Assembly (NCBI GenBank): GCA_965206615.1 | Contig: CBDBKI010000005.1 | Span: forward strand, 2,108,001-2,172,000 | Source of the DNA: VXNE01 sp965206615 | GTDB taxonomy: Bacteria; Pseudomonadota; Gammaproteobacteria; Pseudomonadales; Azotimanducaceae | Length of the DNA stretch: 64,000 nucleotides | Direction: 5' to 3' | Shown: positions 15,609 through 23,672 of the stretch, one piece after another | Layout: each line of letters begins with the position of its first letter | Numbering within the stretch: position 1 is the stretch's first letter | Notes under the pieces: model-generated | Told to the model about the DNA's origin: nothing | Database searches by the model: none | Seen by the model: only the letters and a program-made list of their open reading frames with translations | Translations under genes and position numbers: made by a program

Positions 15609-17326
15609 GAAAACTGCGCATTCTTGGCGACTGAAAATTGCGCACCTCATGGTGCCGGTACTGTCCCGGTTGGCGAAGCCAACGGGGATGGAACGGCGCG
15701 AGATGCACGATTGGGGGACCAGAATGCGATTGAGGTACTACCTTGAGCAGGGGATGTCGAAGACTGAGCTGTCGCGGCGGTTCGGGGTCAGTCGGCGCAC
15801 GATCCACTACTGGATCGAGTCGGGGCAGCTGGACCGGGATCTGATCGTTGGTGGGACGCGCTACGCGGCCCGGCCAGCGGTGGCACACAAGCTGGATCCG
15901 TACAAGCCGATCATCGCCGCGCGACTTGAGGAGTTTCCGAAGCTGTCGGCGCAACGGCTGTTCGACGAGGTACGGGCCGCTGGCTACACGGGTGCCTACA
16001 GCGCGGTGCGGGACTACGTGCGGGAGACCCGGCCACGCGAGCCGCTGGAGGAGCCGGTGCGCTTCGAGACGCCGCCGGGGCGTCAAGGCCAGGTGGACTT
16101 CGGCACGTTCCGCTTTCCCTGGGGTCGCCGTCACGCCCTGGTGGTAGTGCTCGGCTACTCGCGTCTGCTGTGGCTGCGGTTCTACCCACACCAGACCATG
16201 GCGGTGCTGGTCGACGGACTGGAGAGCGCGTTCGCGAGCTTCGGTGGTGTTCCTCGGGAGCTGCTGTTCGATCAGATGCGCGCCGTGGTGGTGTCGGACG
16301 ACCGCCTGAGCGGTGGCGGGTTGGTGCTGAACGCGGAGTTCCTGCGCTTCGCGGCGCACTGGGGCTTCCAGCCGCGCTCGTGCCGACCGTATCGGGCGCA
16401 GACGAAGGGCAAGGTGGAGCGGCCGATCCGCTACATCCGCGACAGCTTCCATTACGGCCGCGCGTTCGTGAACGACGCGGATGTGAACGATCAAGCCGAG
16501 CGCTGGCTCATCGAGGTGGCCAACGTGCGCCAGCACGGTACGACTGGCGAGGCGCCGCTGGCGCGCTTCGAACGCGACGAGCGGACCGCCCTGAAGCCGT
16601 TGGTGGAGCGGCCCTACCAGCGCATGGGCGCCAGCCCACCACCCGCCAAGGGATCGCCGGGACTGCCGCAGGTCGATGTGGAACGGCGTTCCCTACGCGC
16701 CTACGCGGAGCTGGTGCGATGAGCGCCGCGGGGGACCGACGCAACCGGCTGCGGGCGATGCTGGCGGATCTGAAGATGCCGGGTGCGCTGGAAGCCGTGG
16801 ACGGCATCCTGGCACAGGCGGACAGCGGCGCGGTAACGGCCAGTGAAGCGATGGAGGAGTTGCTGAACGCGCAGATCGTGCTGCGCAACAACCGGCGCCT
16901 GCAGACCGCGATGCGTGCGTCGCGGCTACCGGCGGTGAAGACGCTGGCACAGTTCGACTTCGCCTTCCAGCCGAGCATCAAGCGTGAACAGATCGAGAGC
17001 CTGCACGAGCTCGGCTTCCTGGAGCGCAAGGAGAACGTGGTGTTCCTCGGTCCGCCGGGCGTCGGCAAGACCCACCTCGCCATCAGCCTGGCGATCGCTG
17101 CCGCGGAGAGCGGCCGGCGCGTCTACTACGGGACGCTGGCGGGCCTGATCGAGTCGCTGGCCGAGGCGAAGGCCGCTGGCAACCTGAGCCGTCGCCTGCG
17201 GGTCCTGACCCATCCGTCACTGCTGGTCGTCGATGAGATCGGCTACCTGCCGGTGACCCAGGAGGACGCGGTGTTGTTCTTCCAGTTGATCAACGCCCGC
17301 CACGAGCATGCATCGACCGTGCTGAC
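15609..17326 (+). mobile_element. IS21-family element, right end missing
   Basis: The left terminal repeats gaaaactgcgca (15609) and gaaaattgcgca (15633) precede overlapping istA and istB. The element stops abruptly inside istB at 17326, next to the 3' end of a YejA-like gene, without right-end repeats. The missing istB tail is what stands at bases 1-161 of the window. The copy cannot transpose by itself. Confidence 0.85.
15688..16722 (+). CDS. istA: IS21 transposase IstA
   Basis: A 344-residue DDE transposase. The N-terminal HTH is MSKTELSRRFGVSRRTIHYW. Catalytic residues sit in RQGQVDFGTFRFP (Asp), RELLFDQMRAVV (Asp) and QTKGKVERPIRYIR (Glu). Start ATG 15688 (MERREMHDWGTRMRL) is typical of the family and lies ~45 bp inside the left terminal repeats. 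The stop overlaps istB by the ATGA at 16719-16722, giving translational coupling. The coding frame is intact even though the element has lost its right end. Confidence 0.9.
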   Translation: MERREMHDWGTRMRLRYYLEQGMSKTELSRRFGVSRRTIHYWIESGQLDRDLIVGGTRYAARPAVAHKLDPYKPIIAARLEEFPKLSAQRLFDEVRAAGYTGAYSAVRDYVRETRPREPLEEPVRFETPPGRQGQVDFGTFRFPWGRRHALVVVLGYSRLLWLRFYPHQTMAVLVDGLESAFASFGGVPRELLFDQMRAVVVSDDRLSGGGLVLNAEFLRFAAHWGFQPRSCRPYRAQTKGKVERPIRYIRDSFHYGRAFVNDADVNDQAERWLIEVANVRQHGTTGEAPLARFERDERTALKPLVERPYQRMGASPPPAKGSPGLPQVDVERRSLRAYAELVR

Positions 17327-17507
17327 CCCGTTGCCGCATCAGTCCTCGAGGGACGCGACCCCCGCGCTGACGCGCGCCGCCTTGCGCTCGTCCCACCACC
17401 AGGCGTTCACGTACGGCACCGAGGAGAGCTCATCGTTGCGGACCTCGCCGAAACGGTCCCAGTACGTCAGGCGCAGGCCGGGTGTCGACGGTCCGGGGAC
17501 GACGTAG
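16719..17507 (+). pseudogene. istB: IS21 ATPase IstB, C-terminally truncated
   Basis: ATG 16719 overlaps the istA stop. The first ~203 residues are normal IstB: Walker A GPPGVGKTHLAI, Walker B LLVVDEIGYLP and the sensor-side FFQLINARHEHASTVLT. From 17327 the frame reads antisense of the neighbouring binding-protein gene (PLPHQSSRDATPALT) until a chance stop at 17505-17507. About 50 C-terminal residues are lost; exactly those residues are encoded at positions 3-161. Confidence 0.85.
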
Positions 17508-19216
17508 AAGTTCCACATCAGCACGCGGTCGAGCGCGCGCGTGGCGGCGTAGAGATCCTCGGCGTTTCGCGCGCGCTTCACGGACTCGGTCAGGCTGTCG
17601 ACGGCCGGATCCCTGGTCCTGCCCCAGTTCGCCCCGTAGCCGAGGTCGGCGCTCGCGCTGCCGAAACGGGCCTCGAGATCGGGCCCCGGCATGTAGGTCG
17701 GCACGAAACCCACGCTCGTGGCGTCGAAGGATCCCGCACGGCCGCGGTGGAGCCAGTGCGAGACGTCCAGCAGGCGTACCGTCGTGGCGATGCCGACCTG
17801 TTCCAGCCGTGCGGTGAACGGCATGATCGAGCGGGCGCTTGAGGTCAGGACGAAGATGAAGTCCACCCGGAACGGCTCGCCGGTTTCCTTGTGTACCACC
17901 TTGCCTGCCCGGACGTGCCATCCGGCCTCGTCGAACAGGGCGAGCGCGCGTTTCATTCCCTTCCGGCTGAAGCCGTAGCCGTCGCTCGCGGGATGGTGGA
18001 AGGGCTCCGTGAACACCCGGTCGGGGATCTGCCCGCGCCACGGCTCGAGCAGGGCGAGTTCGCGTTGCGAGGGCCTGCCGCTGTGCGCCATGGCGGAGTT
18101 CTGGAAGAGGCTCACGCCCTGGTCGAAGAAGCCGTGGAAGTAGACGCGGTTGACGTAGTTGAAGTCGTAGAGCAGCCACAGGGCCTCGCGCACGCGGATG
18201 TCGCGGAAGCGCGGCTTGTCGAGGTTCCAGTAGACCGGCCACCAGAGCCCCCACACGCTCGTTCCCTTGCGCAGCTCCGCCTTCAGGAGGCCCTGTTTCG
18301 CAGCCGGAAACCTGTACCCCGTTTCCCAGTTCTTGGCGGTCAGTTCCTGGCGCACGTCCACCACGTCCGCCTTCTGCGCTTCGTGCATGATGTTCTCGTC
18401 GCGAAAGTAGTCGTACTTCACCCGCTCGAAGTTGAAGCGTCCCCGGTTGACGGGCAGGTCCCGGCCCCAGTAGTCGTCGACCCGGCGGAAGGTGAGGGTG
18501 CGGCCGAAGTTGGCCTCCTCGACGCGATAGGGCCCGCTGCCGGGGGGTGGGATGGTCGTGGTCTTGCCGATATCGCGGACCATCCAGTAGTGCTGCGGCA
18601 GGATTCCGATGCGGCCGTAGACGAACGGCAGGATCGGGTTCGGCCCCCGGTCCGCGCGGGTGACGAAGCAGAGCTCGCGTTCGCCGAACGGGACGATACG
18701 GTCGAGGTCGGCCAGCGCCATGCGCAACTCCACCCGACCGTGCTCGCGGATGGCGTCGAAGGTGTGGAGCACGTCGTCACGCGTAATCGGGCGCCCGTCG
18801 TGCCAGCGCGCCCCGTCGCGCATCCGGAACGCGGTCCAGCGGAAGTCCCGCTCGACCGCGACGCCGTCGGCGAGGCGCACGTACGCGGCCGCCGGCTCGT
18901 CGAGGCTGTCTTCGAGCAACCTGTCGTAGACGAATCCTTCCGTGGCGGAATACCCGTCCGGGACGCGGCCGATCTCTACGACGCCGTTGTAGTTGTCGAA
19001 GGTGCCCATCTTCGCCACGCGCATCGTGCCTCCCTTGGGCGCCTCGGGGTTCGTGTACGCGAAGTGGGCGAAGTCCGGTCCGTAACGCAGCGGCGCGAGG
19101 TAGGAGATGCCGTGGCGGTACTCCGGATCGGCGCAGGGGTGCTCCGCGGGCCAGGCCGTAACGGTGGCGAGGGCCAGGACGGCAGCGGCCATGGGGGGCA
19201 TGACAGCCCCGTTCAT
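17339..19216 (-). CDS. Periplasmic oligopeptide-binding protein, YejA-like (family 5)
   Basis: A 625-residue ABC-importer substrate-binding protein. Start ATG 19216 gives a clean signal peptide (MNGAVMPPMAAAVLALATV, cleavage near WPAEHP). The opening HGISYLAPLRYGPDFAHFAY and NPEAPKGGTMRVAKMGTFDN is diagnostic of the YejA branch, which binds microcin C-type and other oligopeptides. Later family-5 blocks include RDDVLHTFDAIREHG, YWGRDLPVNRGRFNFERVKY and NWETGYRFPA. Length fits the family (~600). The C-terminus (NAWWWDERKAAR) is complete and ends 12 bp from the broken IS21 element. The cognate permease and ATPase genes (yejBEF) are not adjacent and may have been displaced by that insertion. A DOPA-dioxygenase-like gene lies 28 bp upstream. 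Confidence 0.85.
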   Translation of the reverse strand: MNGAVMPPMAAAVLALATVTAWPAEHPCADPEYRHGISYLAPLRYGPDFAHFAYTNPEAPKGGTMRVAKMGTFDNYNGVVEIGRVPDGYSATEGFVYDRLLEDSLDEPAAAYVRLADGVAVERDFRWTAFRMRDGARWHDGRPITRDDVLHTFDAIREHGRVELRMALADLDRIVPFGERELCFVTRADRGPNPILPFVYGRIGILPQHYWMVRDIGKTTTIPPPGSGPYRVEEANFGRTLTFRRVDDYWGRDLPVNRGRFNFERVKYDYFRDENIMHEAQKADVVDVRQELTAKNWETGYRFPAAKQGLLKAELRKGTSVWGLWWPVYWNLDKPRFRDIRVREALWLLYDFNYVNRVYFHGFFDQGVSLFQNSAMAHSGRPSQRELALLEPWRGQIPDRVFTEPFHHPASDGYGFSRKGMKRALALFDEAGWHVRAGKVVHKETGEPFRVDFIFVLTSSARSIMPFTARLEQVGIATTVRLLDVSHWLHRGRAGSFDATSVGFVPTYMPGPDLEARFGSASADLGYGANWGRTRDPAVDSLTESVKRARNAEDLYAATRALDRVLMWNFYVVPGPSTPGLRLTYWDRFGEVRNDELSSVPYVNAWWWDERKAARVSAGVASLED

Positions 19217-19244
19217 CCGATGGTGCAGATCCGTGCCGACGCCT

Positions 19245-19607
19245 TCAGGCGTCATCCGGTTCGGGCTTGAATACCTCGACCGACAGGGCCACCTCCTTCC
19301 CGAGCCAGGCGGCCAGCGAGGTGTGCTCCTCCAGCGCATCGTCGGTCAGCGGATGGACCAGGATGTCGAGGCCGTCGCGGTGCGCGTCGAGCCACGCAAT
19401 CAGCCGGTCGAACTCACCCGCGTCGAAGCTGAGCTGACAGCTCCATCGCGGGTGTGGGCCGATGGGACGAAGATGGAAGCGGCCAAGCCCCACGTGACAT
19501 CCCCGCCAGGCATCGATGCACAGGGCGCGGGCCTGGTCCTCGGTGGATTCGTCGAAGTACACATGCGCGTGGTAGCGGTCGTACAGGTTCTCGGGTCGCT
19601 TTGGCAT
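19245..19607 (-). CDS. DOPA 4,5-dioxygenase family protein
   Basis: A 120-residue protein from ATG 19607 (MPKRPENLYDRYHAHVYFDE). YHAHVYFD, GRFHLRPIGPHPRWS and LVHPLTDDALEEHT are hallmark histidine-bearing segments of the small DOPA 4,5-dioxygenase/extradiol-like family with a ferredoxin-like fold. Members cleave catechols in plants and fungi; the bacterial substrate is unknown. It precedes the YejA-like gene by 28 bp on the same strand, so co-transcription is likely. Confidence 0.85.
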   Translation of the reverse strand: MPKRPENLYDRYHAHVYFDESTEDQARALCIDAWRGCHVGLGRFHLRPIGPHPRWSCQLSFDAGEFDRLIAWLDAHRDGLDILVHPLTDDALEEHTSLAAWLGKEVALSVEVFKPEPDDA

Positions 19608-19968
19608 GGGGGACTCGCGCGCGTGCGGGTGTCCGTGGGTGGGCGCAGTGTCGCAGTTCACGGCCAGGCATGCGAACCGGGGCGGAGCGCGCCCCATGGC
19701 CGGTCCGCAGCCTCGGGAGAGCACAGGCGGAAGCAAGGGTCCGGTGGCGACATCGGCCACGCTGGGGGCTCGAGGCCGAGGCCACCTACCTCCCGCCGTG
19801 CGAGCCCACCAAGATCCTCTGCATTCACCTGAACTCGCTGTTCGGCGCGTGGCCCTCGGTGGCGATTTCAGGAAGCGCCCCGAAGACTGACGCGGCCTGT
19901 GACGGGCAGGGCCGGAGTGCGCCGACGAACGTACCTCCTGCCATGCCCTTCGGGGTATGTGTCTCGCG
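19608..19968. other. No intact gene; possible FAH-family fragment
   Basis: The stretch has no complete gene. On the plus strand near 19770-19850, a frame reads YLPPCEPTKILCIHLNSLF, similar to the entry segment of fumarylacetoacetate-hydrolase-fold enzymes (PPCEPTKIxCVHLNY). Nothing before or after it continues that family, so it is at most a small remnant. Confidence 0.35.
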
Positions 19969-21780
19969 CTACTTCAGGCTGCTCTCCATGTAGAGCGTCA
20001 GTTCCAGCATCCGGTCGAGGAGCTCCGCCGACGACGCGCCGGGGAAGTTGCGCAGGACGAGTTCCTTGACGAAGAGCCGTGCGATGTAGCGCAACTGGGA
20101 AGCGCGCGACCGGGAGGCGAACACGAAGTCGCGATGGCCGCTGTTGATGACGATCAGTTCCCGGGCGATCTCGTAGCGCGAACGCCACAACTGGCCCGGC
20201 GCGTTCTCGTAGGTGTAGCCCGGCAAGCCCTGTCGCGCGGCCGCCCCGTCGCGGTCGGCAACCAGCGAGTCGGTGACGGTGATGAGCGCCGTGGCTTCGC
20301 AGACAACGTCCCGCTGGCTGGCGACGAGCTTCAGGGTCACCAGCCCGGGCTCTTCGGGCGCCTGGAAGTCGACGATCTCGGCATGAGGATCGGCCAACGC
20401 GCCGCCGCCGCCGACGAGTGTCCAGGCGAAGACCACCCCTTCGTCCACCTGCCGGCCTGAACGATCCCGGCAGACAGCTCGCAGCGCGCGTCGCGCGCCC
20501 ACCTTCGTGACCGATGACGCAGGCGAGATGCGGACACTGTGCAGCGGCCCCGCGATCTCGAAGAAGGCCTGGGGCTGCGGTCCTCCGTCATCGGCATCCT
20601 GGCCTTCCCGTACTTCGCCCACCGTCGCCTCACGTTGCGGCGTGGACGGCTCCTGCGCCGGTCCGGCGGACGCTCCTCGTCGCTGTCCGGGACCGCTTCG
20701 ATGCACCTCGAACCAGTCGTACTCCTCGGCCGGCAGGGCCAGCAGCGCCTCGCGGAACGCGCGCCGGATCGACTTGAGGGTCCGTTCGCTGGCACGTTCC
20801 TCCTCGGCCCGTTTGAGATCGCCGATCAGGGCGTCGAGGGGGTCCCGAACGGACTCGATGCCGTCGCGAAGGGCCGCGAAGGCCGCGTCGCGAATCACCC
20901 CGGTGCGGGTGCCGGGGGTCAGATGGATGAACGGTGCATCGACGACGCCGTCGATGTAGCCGCTGCTCCACGGACCTTCCTGGAAGCCGTCGAAGGCGGT
21001 CAGCTCGGCAACACGGGTGCCGTTGCGGTAGAGCGACACGCCGCGCTCGGGTGACGGGTCGTCGAGGTAGAGCTCGAACTTGATCTCGCCGAAATCCGTC
21101 ACGGGATTGGCGAGTTCGTGAATGAGCCGCCCGTCGAACTCGCGTGGCGAGACCGTGTAGGACTTGCGGGCGGTGCGGTCGCTGATTTGCACGCGAACGT
21201 CGGTCTGGCGGATGCGGTCGCGCAGCTCGGAAGCCAGGTACCAGTTGAGTTTCTCGCCGCTGAACTGGCGAACCCCTGGCAGCAGGGGCCGGATATCGAG
21301 CGTCGTGCCCTGTTCCGCTACGATCGCGCGTGTAACCCTGACGGTGTAGCCCTCGTCGCCGCGGCGCATGGACATTTCGTGGACAGGGCCGTCGGAGGCG
21401 GCCGAACGGAGCTTGAGGTTCTCGCCGAGCGTCCAGAAGCTCAACAGGCCGATGCCGAACTCCCCCTGGATGCCCTGCGCGCCGCTGCGCTTCAGGCGTT
21501 TCTTGATCGAGTCGCAGATGTGCGTCGCCACGTAGCGGAAGTCGGGAGCGCCGTCTGCGCCGCGACGCACGCCTTCGCCGTCGTCGATGACCTTCAGGTA
21601 CGGTTCGCCGCGTTGGCGGCCGCGGACGATCTGGATGTTCCTCGCCCCCGCATCGATGCTGTTCTCGACGAATTCGGCCACGGCCTTCAGCGGGTTGTCC
21701 TGGGACTGCGCGATGATGCTGATCGCCGACCAGTGGTCCCCGATGCGCAGTTTGCCTCCCGCGTCCTTTCTTCGAGCCAT
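19969..21780 (-). CDS. GHKL-fold ATPase (Hsp90/MutL/MORC-like) of unknown role
   Basis: A 603-residue soluble protein from ATG 21780. The N-terminal GHKL ATP site is clear: N-box AEFVENSIDAGA (~35-46), G1 VIDDGEGVRRG (~68) and G2 QGEFGIGLLSFW (~110). A second domain (~200-330) contains DFGEIKFELYLDD and HLTPGTRTGVIRD, resembling the transducer region of MutL/MORC proteins. A basic helical stretch (~335-370) precedes a low-complexity linker, an Ig-like module (~430-520, TKVGARRALRAVCRDRSGR) and a helical C-terminus. No endonuclease or kinase motif is seen. Such stand-alone GHKL proteins occur in accessory regions and some are linked to defence; here no partner gene is adjacent on the same strand. 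Confidence 0.8.
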   Translation of the reverse strand: MARRKDAGGKLRIGDHWSAISIIAQSQDNPLKAVAEFVENSIDAGARNIQIVRGRQRGEPYLKVIDDGEGVRRGADGAPDFRYVATHICDSIKKRLKRSGAQGIQGEFGIGLLSFWTLGENLKLRSAASDGPVHEMSMRRGDEGYTVRVTRAIVAEQGTTLDIRPLLPGVRQFSGEKLNWYLASELRDRIRQTDVRVQISDRTARKSYTVSPREFDGRLIHELANPVTDFGEIKFELYLDDPSPERGVSLYRNGTRVAELTAFDGFQEGPWSSGYIDGVVDAPFIHLTPGTRTGVIRDAAFAALRDGIESVRDPLDALIGDLKRAEEERASERTLKSIRRAFREALLALPAEEYDWFEVHRSGPGQRRGASAGPAQEPSTPQREATVGEVREGQDADDGGPQPQAFFEIAGPLHSVRISPASSVTKVGARRALRAVCRDRSGRQVDEGVVFAWTLVGGGGALADPHAEIVDFQAPEEPGLVTLKLVASQRDVVCEATALITVTDSLVADRDGAAARQGLPGYTYENAPGQLWRSRYEIARELIVINSGHRDFVFASRSRASQLRYIARLFVKELVLRNFPGASSAELLDRMLELTLYMESSLK

Positions 21781-21849
21781 GGGCCTTGATCGCCGCGTTC
21801 GATCAGGTGCAGAACACTCAAGCGTCGCGGTGCGTCGAGCGAAAGTCAA

Positions 21850-22009
21850 TCGCGCAGGGTGGGATGCGATGGAGCGCCTTCACCGAAAAGGTCTGGTCTC
21901 CGGCCTGGTGACCAAGGCCAGGTCGGTCCTATTGACCGATGCCGGTTTGCGCGAGGCCGAGGCCGCGTTCCGCCGACTCTTCGACGCGGAGGACGAGGCC
22001 GCCGGATAG
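21850..22009 (+). pseudogene. DUF6429-family C-terminal fragment
   Basis: The plus frame ending at 22009 reads WDAMERLHRKGLVSGLVTKA, then RSVLLTDAGLREAEAAFRRL. This is the C-terminal half of the small DUF6429 family, often found near mobile DNA. The N-terminal half is missing; upstream DNA in this frame is antisense to the GHKL gene's start. Confidence 0.6.
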
Positions 22010-22035
22010 CGCGTCAATCAGAAGGACGGCTTTCC

Positions 22036-22200
22036 CTACCCTGATTGTCGCTGGACGGCGGGCGACGCCTCGGCACGCAACCTCAGCCCCAGCGCGCCGA
22101 CCACCCTGAGGACGGTGTCGAACGTCGGAACGCGCTCGCCGGAAAGTGCCTTGTAGAGGCTCTCGCGGGACAGCCCCGCGTCGTTCGCCACCTGTGCCAT
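22036..22200 (-). pseudogene. HigA-like antitoxin remnant (XRE HTH)
   Basis: A 54-residue frame reads MAQVANDAGLSRESLYKALS, then GERVPTFDTVLRVVGALGLR. It matches the C-terminal DNA-binding half of addiction-module antidote proteins (usual ~100 residues). In-frame sequence continues only to ARG before a stop codon, so the N-terminal half has been lost. No toxin gene is adjacent. Confidence 0.7.
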
Positions 22201-22204
22201 GCCC

Positions 22205-22312
22205 CGCGCGCACTAGCGCGTCCGGCATCGGGTGGACGCGGTGCCGCGGAAGTGCGATCCGTTCGGCGAAGCCGCCGACCCCGAAGCCTCCGAACACCCG
22301 CTCGCCCTCCAT
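22205..22312 (-). pseudogene. Zinc-type alcohol dehydrogenase/quinone reductase fragment
   Basis: The minus frame reads GERVFGGFGVGGFAERIALP, then RHRVHPMPDALV. This resembles the GDRVFGxxxxGGFAExVxVPxxxxxPMPD segment of medium-chain reductases. Only ~35 residues remain, and both ends run into unrelated remnants. Confidence 0.45.
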
Positions 22313-22330
22313 GAACGAGAACCCGGGGGA

Positions 22331-22698
22331 CTACGCGGCTGCCGTGAGCGCGGCGCGCCAGAACGCCATCATGTCCTCGTGGAACAGCCGTGCCTGGTCG
22401 CCGGCGGAGCCGATGTGCGCGCCGCGGCGACCGTGTCCCGACTTTACGCTGTAGCGCATCAACTCGAGTTCGCTCAAGGCCGGGGCCGCCTCGCCGGTGC
22501 GGGGATGGACCAGCGCGCCGTCCTCCCGAATGTAGGTGGTCGGCGCTCCCGGGGCGACGGAGGCGTCTGCAATGAACTCCACCGGCGTGTCCCGGTCGAA
22601 GCTGTGCTGCGCCTCGGCGAAGAGGCCGAAGCTGGCCTTGCAGCCGAGCAGCGTCATCGCGTGCATGTGGCCCTGCACCTGTTGCGGCAGGCACCACT
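22331..22698 (-). pseudogene. Dienelactone-hydrolase-like C-terminal duplicate
   Basis: The frame reads WCLPQQVQGHMHAMTLLG, then FGLFAEAQHSFDRDTPVEF and ends FWRAALTAAA. It is nearly identical to the last ~120 residues of the intact hydrolase at 25647-26654. The nucleophile half is absent. The 353-bp match (22346-22698 against 25683-26035) makes this a segmental duplicate. Confidence 0.85.
22346..22698. repeat. 353-bp direct repeat, copy 1
   Basis: Matches 25683-26035 at constant offset 3337 with only a few substitutions seen by eye (about 98% identity) and no indel noticed. The two copies bracket the ParA/RelA-SpoT segment. Confidence 0.85.
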
Positions 22699-22949
22699 TG
22701 CGATGACGGAGCGCTCTCTCGCGAGGGGCTCTCAAGCTGCACTGGATGTCGGGCCAGGGGCTATCGTTAGCTGTCGCGGCCGTCTCGGGGCTGGGGTCGA
22801 TCGGGACGCTGGCGGAGTCGTCGAACCCGTTAGCGGTTGCAGCCCGCACTTTCAGACCGGCAACCGATCGGCCGCCACAGCAAGCATGATCCGCACTGCC
22901 TGCCCTAACCCAGAGAGTTGGCGCATTCGATTGGCTACCAAAGCCGCCT
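22699..22949. other. Non-coding spacer between duplicate and RelA/SpoT gene
   Basis: No credible gene or hairpin. It is the left junction of the segment bracketed by the 353-bp repeats. Confidence 0.4.
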
Positions 22950-23672
22950 CTACTTGACCGTATCATCAAGCCAACTATTCGAGAGGAAAATCGCATCGAC
23001 CAGCCGCGTAGAGGCTGATGTAGACCGTGCCAACGCTCTGATTTGCTCTCGAATCGGTAGGTATGCTGACTCTTGGGGGTAGTTGATCAGGTGATCGACC
23101 TCGCCCCAGACTTCCTCCATGAGCGTCCTTACTTGGACCTCGGCTGTCATGGCGGTGCGGGCGGGTGTCTTTACGACATAGTGCACCGACGTATAGAGCG
23201 TCTCGCTACTTTCGGTCTGAACACCCAACTCTTCGAAGTATGCTCTACTCTCATCGTCCCAAGTCCTAGCCCATGGGCCTTCAATAACGCCATAGCCGTA
23301 TTCATCGAACACGCTCAACAAACCCGCATTGATGGCGTCGAATTGCCGGGTGTGTAGGTGCAATAGCCGAACGCCAACCAAATCATTGATGGATTCGAAC
23401 AGAGTATCCGGGGTGATTTCGAACACCCTTCCATCTTGCGAGGCTTGAAGGTACTGCCTCTGGAGCTTATCTCTGAGACTCTGCTCGCTCTTCTTCCGTG
23501 ACCTCCGCGAGTGTATGCGCGACAATATCTCCCGGCTTGACTCGATATGAACTAACAGGTTCCTCTCTGTCGCATTGATGAAGTCACTCTTCTTAGCGTA
23601 AAAGGCAACGATGTCGTCAATCGTCTCTGCGATGTCCTCCGGAAGCTCTGACGAAACGCTCACCGCGATCAC
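22950..23672 (-). CDS. RelA/SpoT synthetase-domain protein
   Basis: A 240-residue protein with the nucleotide pyrophosphokinase fold that makes (p)ppGpp-type alarmones or modifies related targets. Motifs in order are a basic RKKSEQSLRDKLQRQ segment (~60-75), INDLVGVRLLHLH (~95-107, the DxxGxR metal/ATP motif), TLYTSVHYVVKT (YxSxH) and AEVQVRTLMEEVWGEVDH (ExQxRT...H). No hydrolase HD domain or regulatory TGS/ACT domain is present, so it is a small stand-alone synthetase. GTG 23672 overlaps the ParA stop by 4 bp (23669-23672), implying translational coupling. Stand-alone synthetases of this size occur as toxins (FaRel, CapRel type) and in phage defence; linkage to a ParA ATPase is unusual. By eye its GC looks clearly below the flanks. 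Confidence 0.85.
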   Translation of the reverse strand: MIAVSVSSELPEDIAETIDDIVAFYAKKSDFINATERNLLVHIESSREILSRIHSRRSRKKSEQSLRDKLQRQYLQASQDGRVFEITPDTLFESINDLVGVRLLHLHTRQFDAINAGLLSVFDEYGYGVIEGPWARTWDDESRAYFEELGVQTESSETLYTSVHYVVKTPARTAMTAEVQVRTLMEEVWGEVDHLINYPQESAYLPIREQIRALARSTSASTRLVDAIFLSNSWLDDTVK

